64,000 nucleotides of DNA from Macrotis lagotis (Eukaryota > Chordata > Mammalia > Peramelemorphia > Peramelidae). The DNA is taken from assembly GCF_037893015.1 (NCBI RefSeq), contig NC_133666.1, forward strand, positions 625,221,852 through 625,285,851, written 5' to 3'. Under the pieces are notes generated by a model. It was not told the DNA's origin. It did not search any database and saw only the letters and a list, made by a program, of their open reading frames with translations. How positions within the stretch are numbered: position 1 is the stretch's first letter; each line of letters begins with the position of its first letter. Both the position numbers and the translations under genes were made by a program. Below, one piece after another: positions 22,366-34,700 of this stretch.

Positions 22366-22500
22366 TTTTAAAAATGCCAGCTCTGTCTGAGGTCACTTAA
22401 CCTTGCCTCAGTTCCTCCTCTATAGAATGACCCGGAGATGGAAATGGTAAAACACTCCAAGATCTTGGCTGAGAAGACCCCAACTGGGTCACAAGACGTC
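22366..22500 (+). mobile_element. CORE-SINE relative with longer 3' part
   Basis: Contains gagatggaaatggtaaaaca and ccaagatcttggctgagaag, matching reversed copies at 28262-28497 and 56930-57190. Confidence 0.65.
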
Positions 22501-22554
22501 CATCTGAAGCGCAGCATCAAAATGAGAAGGGGGTGTGGGTCCGCGTGACCTATA

Positions 22555-22812
22555 AAAATCTATTCTAATTCATGGATCATCCTGACACTCAAAGGTTTCA
22601 AAGATTTCTACCTCCTTTTTCATTTCTCACTCTCTCATGTTGCTAGAACCTTCTCCCTTGACATTGTATCCATTATATAGATTTTTGTATCTACCTATAA
22701 ATGTCGGTTGTGACTCCCCCATTAGAACGAAATCTCATTTTCCTTTAGTTTGTGTATGTCCACTGTCTGGCACAAAATCAGAGCAAATATTTCTTTCATG
22801 GATTTATCCAAA
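22555..22812 (+). mobile_element. L2-like 3' end fragment
   Basis: Diverged L2 3' UTR-like text (cccccattagaacgaaatct and gtccactgtctggcac) next to the TYK2 CpG island. Confidence 0.5.
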
Positions 22813-23293
22813 GAGACTAATAACCTAGAGAAAGTAAGGATAGAGTACTGAGCCTGGCGTCAGGGCTATCAGGAGAGGAGTTTCAGCCCAGAAGAAACTT
22901 GGCTCTCGAATAACACCCTAATTTCCTCCGAGCACTTCCTGCCATAGCCTTCAGTTCTTATTCCTCTCTTGACAGGAAGCAGTCACTTCCACTCCCAAGT
23001 CATTAAAGGGATAATCCCTTCCCTTGTCTCCCCACCCCCAACCCCAGCCCAAATTCACACCCTGAAGAGCCGGGCCCCACCCACTATTTGTCCTCCCTGG
23101 AGGGTGTCTCCAGCTCTGGAGCAGGAATCTACACACATTCCATAGAAGCTAAAGTCTGGCTCAGGGCCCTTCTTTCAGTTCTTATCGCAGAGCTCTCAGG
23201 CTGCACCAGTATCCGATCACCCCACAGTTCTGGAAGGGACAGTCACATTCCTTCAAAACAACTCTCTCTCCTTCCTCTTCTCCACATCTTGTG

Positions 23294-23296
<3 letters not shown>

Positions 23297-23345
<49 letters not shown>
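23297..23345. repeat. (CA)n microsatellite
   Basis: About 24 uninterrupted CA units. Confidence 0.95.
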
Positions 23346-23347
<2 letters not shown>

Positions 23348-23369
23348 GATTAATGGAAAGAATTTCACA

Positions 23370-24030
23370 AACTGATGCTAATCGAAGGGAGCAGAACAAA
23401 GAACATGGTAGGATGGTAGGGGCGGCTAGGTGGCGTAGTGGATAAAGCACCGGCCCTGAAGTCAGGAGTACCTGAGTTCAAATCTGGTCTCAGACACTTA
23501 ATATTTACCTAGCTGTGTGGCCTTGGGTAAACCACTTAACCCCATTTGCCTTGCAAAAAACAAGAAAAACCCCAAAGAACATTGTAGACATGATCAAAAA
23601 AACATTGTGAGTTGATCAACTTTGATGGATGCAACTCCTCTCAGCAGTTCAGAGAGCTAGGACATCCCTGGGAGATCTGTTATGGACAAGGCCATCCACA
23701 TCCAGACAAAAAACAAAAAAAAGAAACCAAAGAATCTGAGTGGATACTATGTTCACTAGTTTAAAATTTCTTTTATATCCCTTTCTATCCCATGGTTTTC
23801 TTTCTTTTCTCTTAGTTCTATTTCCTCATACACAAAATGACTAATGTGTAAACATGTTAAACACAAATATACACGTGCAGTTTTTACCAGACTACTGTTG
23901 AGAGGAGGGAGGTGGGAAGAGAGGGTGGAAGAAAAATGTGTAACATAAATATGCAAGTAGATAAATGCTGAAAAAGTTTCATAATAAGTCATTGGAAAAC
24001 AAAATAAAATATCAATAAAAAAGAAAATAC
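23370..24030 (+). mobile_element. L1 3' UTR fragment with nested SINE
   Basis: Tail-type text (aatttcacaaactgatgcta, then ttgatggatgcaact and ggaagaaaaatgtgtaac), split by the SINE at 23416-23570. Confidence 0.6.
23416..23570 (+). mobile_element. CORE-SINE
   Basis: Full-length plus-strand copy, flanked by aaagaacat-type repeats at 23398 and 23573. Confidence 0.92.
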
Positions 24031-27000
24031 TTCTTTGAAAGTGGTTCTAGCTAAAGCTTACCCTAAAAAAACAACAGTTTTAACAATTTAGTAATTTATT
24101 TAGAGAGTGTTTAAACATGTGTCCCCATATCATATCTACAGTTGTGAGTTATTCCTCTTTAAATCACTGTGCCCAAATCTGACACTGTAGTAATCTAAAC
24201 CAATTTAGCTCTGCTTGCTAATTTTTTAAAATTAATTTCCAACTATCTTCTGTAGGCAAACGCTAGACAAACCAATATACATAATGTAAAGAGCCTGGTC
24301 AACACCTTTCCCCTAGCCAGAAGGAAATGTATTTGTTATTAATAATAAATGTATTAATAGTTTCCCTAATGTTAAAACTTCCTTGCATTCCTGTACAAAA
24401 TATAATTTGCTCATAATGAAAGTTTTATTTAATTTTTTTTTTTACTAGAGCCTCTTTACTAATATTCTCTGAATCTCCCAGGACCCTTGTGCTTATTATC
24501 CAGTTAGAAAACTGAGAACTTCTGGAGTTGACTCAGGTCAAAATAGTCATAGACTCTTAGATTTAGAATTGGAAGATAACTTCCAGCTCTAAAGACTGAG
24601 CCCAAGTTTTCATTTCATGGATGAGGAAACTGAAGTCTAGAGAATAACTTGCTCAATCACTTAGCAAATAAAAATCTGAGGGGAATGCTCTACTAAATAG
24701 ATAGATCCACAACATCATAAACTTTATTTGCTTACCCTGCAAACATACCTAGATGAGAAAGAAGAAAAACATTTAATCAAGCCAGAAATGAATTTTAAAG
24801 CATTAGAAAATAATCTCAGAGTAGATTAGGAAACTTTCTCCAAAAGACTCTTGAATTGATTAAGACAAGGAATAGGTGGGGTGCTTCTGTTGCTGCAAAA
24901 AGGGATGGGAGATTTCATTCATAAATGCCTGCATCTGAACTGGGATTATCAGTCAATCTCCCCAGTTTTGCCCTAGTTTAGATGTCTTATTTCCTGGCTC
25001 GATGGAGCCTCAGGGATGTTCTTATATTTTTCTAGATTCCAAGATGCTGCCACTGCAATTAGACTTTGTTCTCTTTGAATGGTCACAAACTCCAATAGAG
25101 ACTACCAGAAAGCCTCTGTTTTCCCAGAATTCTTTTTCACCAATCATTCATTAAACAATTTTGTTCTGCAGCACAGGCAAGTTACAAATATTAATTTATT
25201 TTAACAGATCTGAGATCTCATCAATGTGGGCACCCTCCTGAATGACACCGATTACAGCCCATTCATTTTTGACTAACCAATGCCATTTTAGACCATGTCC
25301 CCTTATAAATATGCCATAGGGGATTCATATGACATATTAGTACTTTCCTCTATATCTTGATGTTTCATGGATACCAATGGATGATTTGGGATATCTATTG
25401 ATTATCCCTTTATGTCACCTTGGGAGACATCATTCCTCCTTTCATACATTTTTTCTGATGACATCCTTTACTAGGGGTAGCTAGGTAGCTAGGTGGCACA
25501 GTGGCCTTTGAATCAGGAGGACAGGAGTTTGAATCTAGCCTCAGACATTTGACTCTTACTAGCTGTGTGACCTTGCCTAAATCACTTAACCCTGATTACC
25601 TTGAATACAGGGCAGTTTCCAGTTGTCCTGATTCATATATGGTCACTGGATCTAGATGGATTTGGAGGAGAAAGTGAGGCTGGTGATCTAGCATAGCATC
25701 CCCTCACTCAAATCCAATTCATGTGCTTGTCATGACATTACCTCCCTGATATTGTCTTCTTTTTCAAAATGAAGGACAAACATTATTAATGACTTCCTTT
25801 ACAAACTGGGATGAGGGGCTTCAGGAAAACTGGCTATAATTTCAAATCAGCTTTATATTGTGTCTCCCACATGATTCCTCCTTTGCAGTGTATTGCAGCC
25901 TGCTCAGGCCTGCCAAGTGCTTTTTTTATTCTCTTGAGTGATCAACTTGAATCCTTTGGGGAAAATGGAATTCTATGGTAGTCATACATCCCTTAAAAAA
26001 ATTGGTGTTAAGAAGGACTTTTGTTTCGAGGGAAAGGTAGAGGTGGTCACTAAAGGAACTTAAAATTTACCAAAGATGTTGCCATAGAGTAAAAAAAAAA
26101 ACATTATGGGAACAAGTCTAGTCACAGATACTGGCTGAATGACCCTGAGTAAGTCACTAGACTTCCCAATGTCCCAGGCAACTCTTAAAGACTCTATAAT
26201 GCAGAGTAGGCATCAATTTGTTTTAGTAAGGGAAAGATCCTTTCTGAGTGTCCTACACAGATGAAATTACAGGCCTAGTTAAAAAACAAACAAACAAAAA
26301 AACCCATCCACCCCATTTTCTATTCCTCTTCAAATCAGGGCCCAACTCATTACTCCTATACAGTCCAAGATGTGTGGACTCACAGGCATGCACAATGAAC
26401 TATCCATTTAATAGACATCCTATAAGCAAGCTAATTGCTGATAACAATCAAGGAATAAAACAGGGGAGACAGGCACACCCCAGATGTTTCCCAATGTCAT
26501 TAACAATATCCTGTGTAAAGACCAAATTCAAGTAGATTTCTCAAAAGAATTCCTCCACATGCTCCCTTTTGCTTCTGATTGCATCCAGCCCCAAAACTTT
26601 TAGGGCCTCATAAATGAGATCTGTAATGACTCAAAAGGGTTTGGCCTAACTCCACACAGGAAAAAGTCATTATCATTCAAGGTTATTATTGTTTAATGTT
26701 TTTCCCCTTATCAAATCCTATTAAATAATCTATTAAAAAAAACACACAATACTAGTAATTGTCACTTATTTGGCTTGAAATAAAACTGTCCCAATCTTCT
26801 CCCTCAAAGCACACCCTTCCTTCCCCAACTCTGTCTCAAATCCCAGTACATGACTTTTTTTTTCAAAGAATAGTCTATACTTGTTTTGTTTTAAAACAAT
26901 CTAATCTCAATCTTGCTACACCCTCCAATATTTTTTGTGTGAATTCTTTGGCAATTGTTTGATGCAAACTACATGTAGGGTTTTATTCAAAAAAAGACTA

Positions 27001-27540
27001 ACTTAATCTCTTCCCCTTACTTTCCTTTAGGATAACAGTCTGATCACCATTATTGAGATTAACTAGTTATTCTCTTTGTTTCTTCAAAAAAGGCAAGGTA
27101 TACCTCTAATATTCACAAATACTGCATTTCTATATAGGCCTTTCAGACTAATTAGCTTCACTTCAAGGAATTTGTACTTCAAAGTCCTATTTATATCAAG
27201 TTATCTGTGAAAGACTTTTTAAATCCTGTCATCCTATAAAAGGTCCATTTTTTTATGTAAGAATATAATCAATTCACAGATAATATTATGAATACAACCT
27301 TTGCTTTCTCTTTTACTTTTGGGCATATTATATTCCAGCTTTTTCTTTCATTTTTTTTTGTTGAGGTTTTTTGATATATCAGTTGCCATCTCCTTTATTT
27401 ACTAGTCAAATTTTATTTTTTAAAAAGAAGCTCTGAATTTGATATTTAAGGTAAAAATAACTTTGGAATTCTTTTCTGATGAAGACCTGTGGATCCTCTT
27501 TATCTATACTTTTCCCTCAAAACAGTTTTGTGTGATTTCC
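24030..27540. other. Intergenic stretch, mostly unassigned
   Basis: AT-rich DNA with one long-type SINE (25473-25788) and an old repeat scrap near 24550-24680 (tcttagatttagaattggaa, atgaggaaactgaagtctag). No gene seen. Confidence 0.5.
25473..25788 (+). mobile_element. Long CORE-SINE subfamily with unique 3' tail
   Basis: The tRNA-like head is followed by a tail ending aaaatgaaggacaaacatta. Reversed relatives lie at 29893, 57305 and 59344. Confidence 0.8.
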
Positions 27541-27556
27541 TTAAAAATGATATTGT

Positions 27557-27714
27557 TGGGGTGGCTAGGTGGCGCAGTGGATAGAGCACCAGCCCTGGAG
27601 TCAGGAGTACCTGAGTTCAAATCTAGTCTCAGACACTTAATAATTACCTAGCTGTGTGGCCTTGGTCAAGCCACTTAAACCCATCTGCCTTGCAAAAATC
27701 TAAAAAAAAAAAAA
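27557..27714 (+). mobile_element. CORE-SINE, first of a back-to-back pair
   Basis: Full length; gatattgt occurs before it (27549), after it (27716) and after the next copy (27863). Confidence 0.92.
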
Positions 27715-27721
27715 AGATATT

Positions 27722-27857
27722 GTCAGTGGATAGAGCACCACTTCTGGAGTCAGGAAGACTTGAGTTCAAATTTGACCTCAGATACTTAATTATCTAGCTA
27801 TGTGACTTTGGGCAAGTCACTTAACCCCATTGCCTTGCAAAAACCAAAATATTTTTT
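27722..27857 (+). mobile_element. CORE-SINE, second of a pair, 5'-truncated
   Basis: Begins at cagtggatagagc, directly after gatattgt. Confidence 0.9.
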
Positions 27858-27861
27858 AAAA

Positions 27862-29110
27862 ATGATATTGTCCCCCAGGATTGTCCTGAGACCTCTTTTC
27901 TTCACTCTATATTATTTCACTTGGTGATCTCATCAGCTCGAATGGATTCAATTATCATCTCTATGCTGATGATTCTCAAATCTATCCAGCCCTAATGACT
28001 ATAATGGCCTTCAGTCTCACATTTCCATTTGCCTATTGAACATCTTGGACTGGATATCCTGTAGACATATGTAATTCAACATGTCCAAAGCCAAATTCAT
28101 CTTTCTATCTAAACCCTACCCTCTTCTTAATTTCCTTATTACTATCAAAGGGTATTGTCACTTAGGTTGTGAATCTTGTCAACCTTGACTCTTACTTGAC
28201 TTACTTGACTCTTACTCATAACCCCCCTCCTTCCATATCCAGTCTTTGCTAAGATCTGTCAGTTTTAACTCTGTAATGCTATTGTTCAGTTGTTTTAATC
28301 ATGTCTGCCCATTTGGAGTTTTCTTGGCAAAGATACTTATGTGGTTTACCATTTCCTTCTCCAATTCATATTACAGATGAGGAAACAGGCAAATGGGATT
28401 GAGTGATTTGCTCAGAATCACCCATTTAGACTTGTGCAAGTTCAAAACTGAACCCAGATCTTCTTGACTCTAGGTCTCAAGCTCTATCCACTGTACACTA
28501 ATATATGCTCTCTTCTCTCCTCTGATATTGCCATTCCCCTAGTGCACATCTTCTTTGCCTTGTTTGTATTGTTGTAATAGCCTCTGCCAACTGGTCTCCC
28601 TGTCACAAGTCTCTCCCACTCTAATCCATCCCTCTCGTACTTAGTTATTAAAATGATCTTCCTGAAGCACAGATTTGACCATGGCACTCCTGCACTTTAT
28701 CCAATATAGACTCCTCTAGCATTCAAAGCCCTTTAAAACTTGTCACCCTCCACCATTCCAGTCTTAACACCTCATCCAACCTTAGACAAGCCCACACATA
28801 TCCACACACCCTCACACCCACACCCACTGTACTTTTTGCTATTAATTTCTAAGGAAAAATTCTTCTGAATGGTAATTTTCAGTATCAGTCATACTCCTGG
28901 CTTTCTTCAAGTTCCATCTAAGATCACACTTTTACAATTTTTTCCTGATCTTAATTTTGTTGCCCTTCCTTTGTGGATTATTTCCTATTTATCTCATCTT
29001 TATCTTGTTGGTAACACGGTTGTTTGCCTGTTGTCTTCCCCATTAGACTGTAAGCTCTTTGAGAGCAGGGAATATTTTAGGCCTTCCCTCATGGTCCTAG
29101 AAGAGTAGCA
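27862..29110 (+). mobile_element. L2 LINE 3' portion
   Basis: Contains the L2 ORF2-end pattern (atgctgatgattctcaaatc, aacatgtccaaagccaaatt) and the L2 3' UTR (ccattagactgtaagctctttg agagcagggaatatt). A CORE-SINE on the minus strand interrupts it at about 28262-28497. Confidence 0.85.
28262..28497 (-). mobile_element. CORE-SINE relative inserted in L2
   Basis: Reversed copy with ttttcttggcaaagatactt and tttccttctccaattcatat, ending in the tRNA-like box. Confidence 0.75.
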
Positions 29111-29603
29111 TTTAATGACTCATTCTGCAATTTGAAACCCTGCTCAAAGGGCAAAGCTGTGCATACCCTTTGGTCCAGCCAATACCACTGCTAGGTCTAT
29201 ATGCCAAAGAGATCATTAAAAGTAGGAAAATATTCAAAAATATGTATAGCAGCTCTTTTTTGTGGTGACAGAATTGAAAATTGAGGGAATTCCATCAGTT
29301 GGGGAATGGTTGAATTAATTATGATAAGTAAGATGGAATATTATTATTTTTTAAGAAATCATGAGTTGCTGGACTCTACAGAGAAGCAAGGAAAGACTTG
29401 CATGAACTAATGCTGGGTATAGTGAGCATAATCAAGAGAACATTGTACACATTAACAACATTGTTATATGATCAATTATGATGGATACAGCTGATCTCAA
29501 GTTTGGTATTCAAGGACAATCCTGAGACCTATTAAGGAAAATGACACTCATTTCCAGAGAACAAACCATGGATTCTGAATATAGAGTAAAACATACAATG
29601 TTC

Positions 29604-29757
29604 ACTTTTTTTTTTTAGGTTTTTGCAAGGCAAATGGGGTTAAGTGTCTTGCCCAAGGCCACACAGCTAGTAAGATTCAAGTGTCTGAGACTGGATTTGA
29701 ACCCAGGTACTCCTGCCTCCAAGGCCAGTGCTTTATCCACTACACCACCTAGACACT
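29604..29757 (-). mobile_element. CORE-SINE
   Basis: Minus-strand copy flanked by aatgttcac at 29592 and 29761. Confidence 0.93.
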
Positions 29758-29892
29758 CCCAATGTTCACCTTTTTAAAAATCTATTTTTCCCTTCTTTTT
29801 CAGGGTTTCTCCCCTCCCTCCACCTTATTTTTAATTCCTCTATCACAACATGATACAAATATACAAATGCAACTTTTATAATGTTTGTCTTT

Positions 29893-30160
29893 CATTTTCA
29901 AATACCACAACATCAGGGAGGTGATATCATAGTAAGCATATAAATTGGATTTGAGTGAGGGGGTGCTGTGCTAAGTCACCAGTCTCATCTTCTCTTCCAG
30001 TCATCTGGGTCTAGTGGCCAGCTATGAATCAGCATGACTGGATGCAAGGCAAATCAGTTGTGACTTGCCCAAGGTCACACAGCTAGTAAGATTCAAGGGT
30101 CTGAGACTGGATTCAAACTCTTGTTCTGACTCCAAAGCTCTAGCCACTGCCCATGGGAAG
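29893..30160 (-). mobile_element. Long CORE-SINE subfamily, reversed
   Basis: Tail-first text (tgtctttcattttcaaatac, agggaggtgatatcatagta) then the reversed tRNA-like part. Confidence 0.78.
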
Positions 30161-31108
30161 GGTGGTAGAAAACTGTGGAATTCATAAACTTGCAAATGGA
30201 CAAACATTAAAAACTACCTTTGTATGTAATTGGAAACATTAAATTTCAATAAAGGAAAAAAATGACTCCCTTTTCATTTTTTTCTGGATCAATAATTCTG
30301 ATTGGATCAGTGTTGTTTTCAAAGTCTATTACAATAATTTTGTGACAACTTTTGACTTTTTTCCCCAATTTTCTTCCTATATTGATTCTTTTGTATTTTG
30401 TGTTCCGACTTTCAAGGCACCTCTAATTAAAGAATTTCCAGCTTCTGCCATAAACTATGAACTCTCACATTTCAAACACCTCAAAGTCTTCATTTTTGGT
30501 TGTCTTTAACTCGCTCCAGAGGTTCTTGAGGTTGCTCCATTTTCCTTCATGTTGTTCATGAAATGAAAATTTTCTCATCTTGTGCTATTCCTATATTGTA
30601 TTAGGACTTCTTTTTTCTTTACTAGTATATGTCTTTAGTCTCTGATCAGTTTACAAGATTTACTTTTTTGGGTTATCTTTCCTCTGGCCTCCCCCCACCT
30701 CCATTACCTTTTTTGTATATGCTACTTTATAATTATAATTATAATTTTATGATAATATAATTTTATTTTGAGGAAAGGAAAACGTAAGTATGTCCACTTG
30801 TTCACCCATCTTGCAGGAAGTTCCTCTAGTCAGTCAGTCTTGTACGAGTTCATAGGTGGTTATAGAAATTTCTACTTTATTTTATACCAAATTTGTCCTC
30901 ATGCTCAGGGATTGAAGGCAGATATCTCTCCATACCTATGTGTAACAAGCAGGAGTAGAAACAAGGAACCTAGCTGACTATAAAACTAGGATGACCTTCT
31001 GGTTGGGTTTGGTAAAAGCCACCCTGAAAGGGTACAAGAGAAGGCAGGCAAATGACACTCACAATGTTATGTCAAGAAGTCAACCCTGGTCACAACTCCT
31101 TAAAATCT

Positions 31109-31114
31109 TTTATT
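31109..31114 (-). terminator. CDC37: Candidate CDC37 polyadenylation signal
   Basis: AATAAA on the gene strand (TTTATT on the plus strand), about 430 bases after the stop, a length in keeping with the short human CDC37 3' UTR. This is the first AATAAA found on reading downstream. Confidence 0.6.
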
Positions 31115-31542
31115 TGAAGATGTTTGCCAGTTACCCTCACCTCAAAAATAGACACAACAGCACACTAATGGGTTAATAACAGTGCCCACAGCCATGCCTA
31201 CAACCCTAGTTAGCTCTGAGTCCCAACCAAGCTCCTTCCCCCAAGACCCAGTACCAGTTCCCACTCCTACTGGGCACAGGGTAAGATAATGACTGATGGG
31301 GGAGGGGGGAGGAGGGCAGTAGTGGTGGCACACAGAGCCATTTGGAAGCCCCTTCACACTCAAAGCAGATATTTGGATCAGAGCTGGGTGGGAGGGGGTG
31401 TTGGGAGGAATGCCAGCACTGGGGATTTGGTGTGGAAAGCGAGCAGGAGACTCAAAAGCTCACAGATTTTATATATTCATATATTTGTTGGTTTTGTCAT
31501 CTTAAAAGAGAGTCTGGTATAAAGTTTCCAGCAAAGGTCAGA

Positions 31543-31707
31543 TCAGACGTTTCCTTTCTCTTCCTCTTCGGCCCTGCCCTTCCTGGCCTCACCCACGAGG
31601 TCTGAGGCTGGAGCTTCTTCATCTCCTTTCTCCTGCCCTCCAGCTGCCTTTGCATTAGGGACCCAGAGGCCGGAGTCGATGCAACGTTGCATGTGATATT
31701 TTGCTTC
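31543..31707 (-). CDS. CDC37: CDC37 exon 8 and stop
   Basis: Residues 329-382 and [23 protein letters not shown] then an acidic, poorly conserved tail ending EEEEKGNV (human ends EKDVSV). Confidence 0.96.
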   Translation of the reverse strand, partial: EAKYHMQRCIDSGLWVPNAKAAGGQEKGDEEAPASDLVGEARKGRAEEEEKGNV

Positions 31708-34700
31708 CTGAAACAAGAGGTTACCCCCCACAACAGGTGAGGATGATTCTTCTCCTACAAGTTTCTCTACAACCTGGATTTCCCAAAACCCTGCTTCTGC
31801 ATTTGTACCTATCACTCAAACCCACAAATTCCAGACACACATGAAGAAGCAGACAGCCCTGAAGAATAGTATCTTGCTCCACTGGGACTGAGAAGGTTGA
31901 AGCTCCAAAGCTCCAAAAGAAAGTCTCTTGTGTGGGAAAAGGCAAAGGCCTAGCTCTACCTGGCTAGCTAACTTTCCATAAAGGCTTCGGTCCCAGTGAT
32001 TCTAATTCTAGTTCCTGCCAAGGTGGGAGAATGAGTCAACTGTTGACTGCCAAGGAGGACCCTCTGCCAGGGAGAAGTGGAGTCCAGGAGATGAAAAGTC
32101 TGGACAAAGAAAGGAAACTAAAAGCAGCCAACAATCCTGAACCACACCCCGAGTGTTTAAGGAACCCCAGTGTGACAATGGCCATGGCGAGATTGAATTT
32201 TATTCCAGGCTCCCCCTACTGGACACTCACCGTAGGGTCCATTTTGCTGATGGTGTCTTGCAGCATCTGTACATCCTTAATGTCAAAGCATTTTTGGAGC
32301 TCCTAGGTAAGTACAGGGAAGGAAAAAGACATCTGTTCAGAATGCAGGCATTTCAAAGAGCAAATAAGGTCAGCAAGACAATAGTTAGCCTAGCCATAGG
32401 AGAAAAGTTTCAGCAATCAAGTGGGAGAAGGGTATGAGTCCTTTCTAGGCAACTGGTCTTTTAAGGACAGCACCCACTGTAGGATGCTCATAGCACTAGG
32501 ATATACAGTCTCTCTAGGGGCCCAGCACAGAAGAGATCCAGAATTTCCCCAATTACTTCTTTACAGGGACATACCACGGGCAATGCTTCGTAGACCTCCA
32601 CAGGGTCTAGGCCCCCAGGGCCCAGACGCTTCTTCCGCTCTTCCTCCTCATACTCCTTCATAGCCTTCTCAATTCGCACTTTAGCTCGGCCTCTCACCCG
32701 CTCTTTGAAGGACTCCAGTTCATCTGTGAAGCCTTCCATGTACTGTTGGTCAGCTGTCTGCAAGGAATGAACAGGGAAAAAAGAAAGAGATGAGGAACAA
32801 TTCTTTTGCTGAGATAAATTCTTGTAGCTTCTAGATAGTGTCCTCAAGTGATGGGTGTTCAGTGACCCAGAGGGTTCCCTGCGATGCTCAGACAGGAGTC
32901 AGGAAGTCTCTCGTCCTGTTGCCCCATGCCAAGTCCCTAATCTTCATAGCCGGGTCAGACCACTCACCTTAATTTTTGTGAAGAATTGTCTGAAGCAGGC
33001 CCGGGGATCCACCTTTAGGCTCTTGGCCAACTCCAGAATGAATTGCATAACAATTGTCTGATGAGCCACTTGCTCCATGAGGGCACATTTCTAAAAGGAG
33101 AAAAGCTCAATTGATCATAGGAACAAAAGTCTTCACCCCAGCTCCAGCTCCAACCCCAGCCCCAGCCTCATCATGCCTTCTGGGACAATAACAGTTTCTC
33201 CACCCTTCTGACCAGAGACCTCACTAAACACTTTCTTTTACAAATCTAAACACAGCTTACCACATCGTGGTTAGCTGTGTTTGTGTCTTGCCCCTGTGAG
33301 CTGCGAGCTCTTCTGAGATAAGACCCTGACGTACCCAGACCTGATCTGCCTTACTTGCCAAGCTCCAGACCAGAGGAGTCCTTGCTCTGGTCTCTATTTG
33401 TAGTTTCTAGGCCATGCTGGCTGTCCTTACCTCTTCTACTTCCAGGTCAATGCACCAAATGACCAGGTAGTTGGCAGTCTCTTCGCAGACTAGATGTGGG
33501 TTTTCGGACAGGTACTTCTGGCTGTCATCCCAGCGCCGAAGCATCCCTGTCAGAACAAATGGTGCTGACAGGGACTTTGAGGCACAAACCTCCTACATTC
33601 ACATCTCTCTCCATTAAAACTTGCCTTTTCATTCATTCATTCTTTCCCGCATGCCAGGAAATACAGCAACCACTAATTCACATCCTATCCCCACATTTCA
33701 ACCCAGGAATTGTCCTGAAGACATCATTTCTATTCCATTTCGTACAAATCTCTTGTGTTTTTTGTTTTTTGTTTTTTATCTTGTCTAATGATTAGCATCT
33801 TCATAAAGGTAGAGGTAATGTCTTTTACTTTTCACTCTCCTTAGAGAAGCATTATATACGGGCAAAGATATGCTATATGTAATTGGTTGGTTTGAGTGGA
33901 AAGTATTGAGAACACCATTTCTACTTTAGGGTCTATTTGGGGGACACATTGAATATCCCTTCCATTTCAAACACGGGACATTAACATGCTGGAAAAGTCA
34001 TTCAGTGTCTCTGCCCTCAAGGAAATCTGAAAATTGAATGCTACTACTGAACAGACCTTTAGAGATCATCTAGTCCAATCCTCTTATTTACAGGGAAAGG
34101 AACTGAGGCTGAAAATATCTCCTGGTCTAATTATAGCTTCAAGGTTATGGCTCCTGAGAACCTTGTGCCTGCATCAGTCTTCCCACCCAGACAGACACTC
34201 TCCAATGGTGGGCACTCTCCCAGCTAAGGCAATGGCCCCCCAGTTTAGAAATGGTCCAAGTGCTGACTCTATTACCAAGTGCAGATTCTACAAAAACTGT
34301 TTTCCCTGGGTGGGAGAGCCCAGGGCACACTGAAATAGCCGGGCCTTACCAAAATGCTTAATCTGCTTCTCATACTTCTCTACAAAGGTCTTGTGCTTCT
34401 GTTCTTTCTGCTCCTCAGAATCCTCCTCCTTGTCTGGCTTAATATTGAACACACTCTGTGATGGGAAAGTGAGGGGGAGAAACCAGTGAACCAAACCTTC
34501 CCTATGCTGAAGCTCAGCCCTTCTATCTGGCTCCCTCAATAGCATGAAAAGGAAGATGGAATAGTTAGTCTATTCATTCAGATGAAGAAAAAAAGGACAT
34601 TTTATTATAGGGAAATGGGCTGAAAGAAAACTGGGGACTTTGGGATGACAGGATGACCACCTGACTGAGCTTTCCAGTCTCAGGGCTGATTTTGCTGCTT

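Larger units (their letters stand above)
29120..30265 (+). mobile_element. L1 3' UTR fragment with two nested SINEs
   Basis: The same tail pattern as 43157-43875, interrupted by minus-strand SINEs at 29604-29757 and 29893-30160; it resumes to end with tttcaataaaggaaaaaaa-type text near 30260. Confidence 0.7.
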
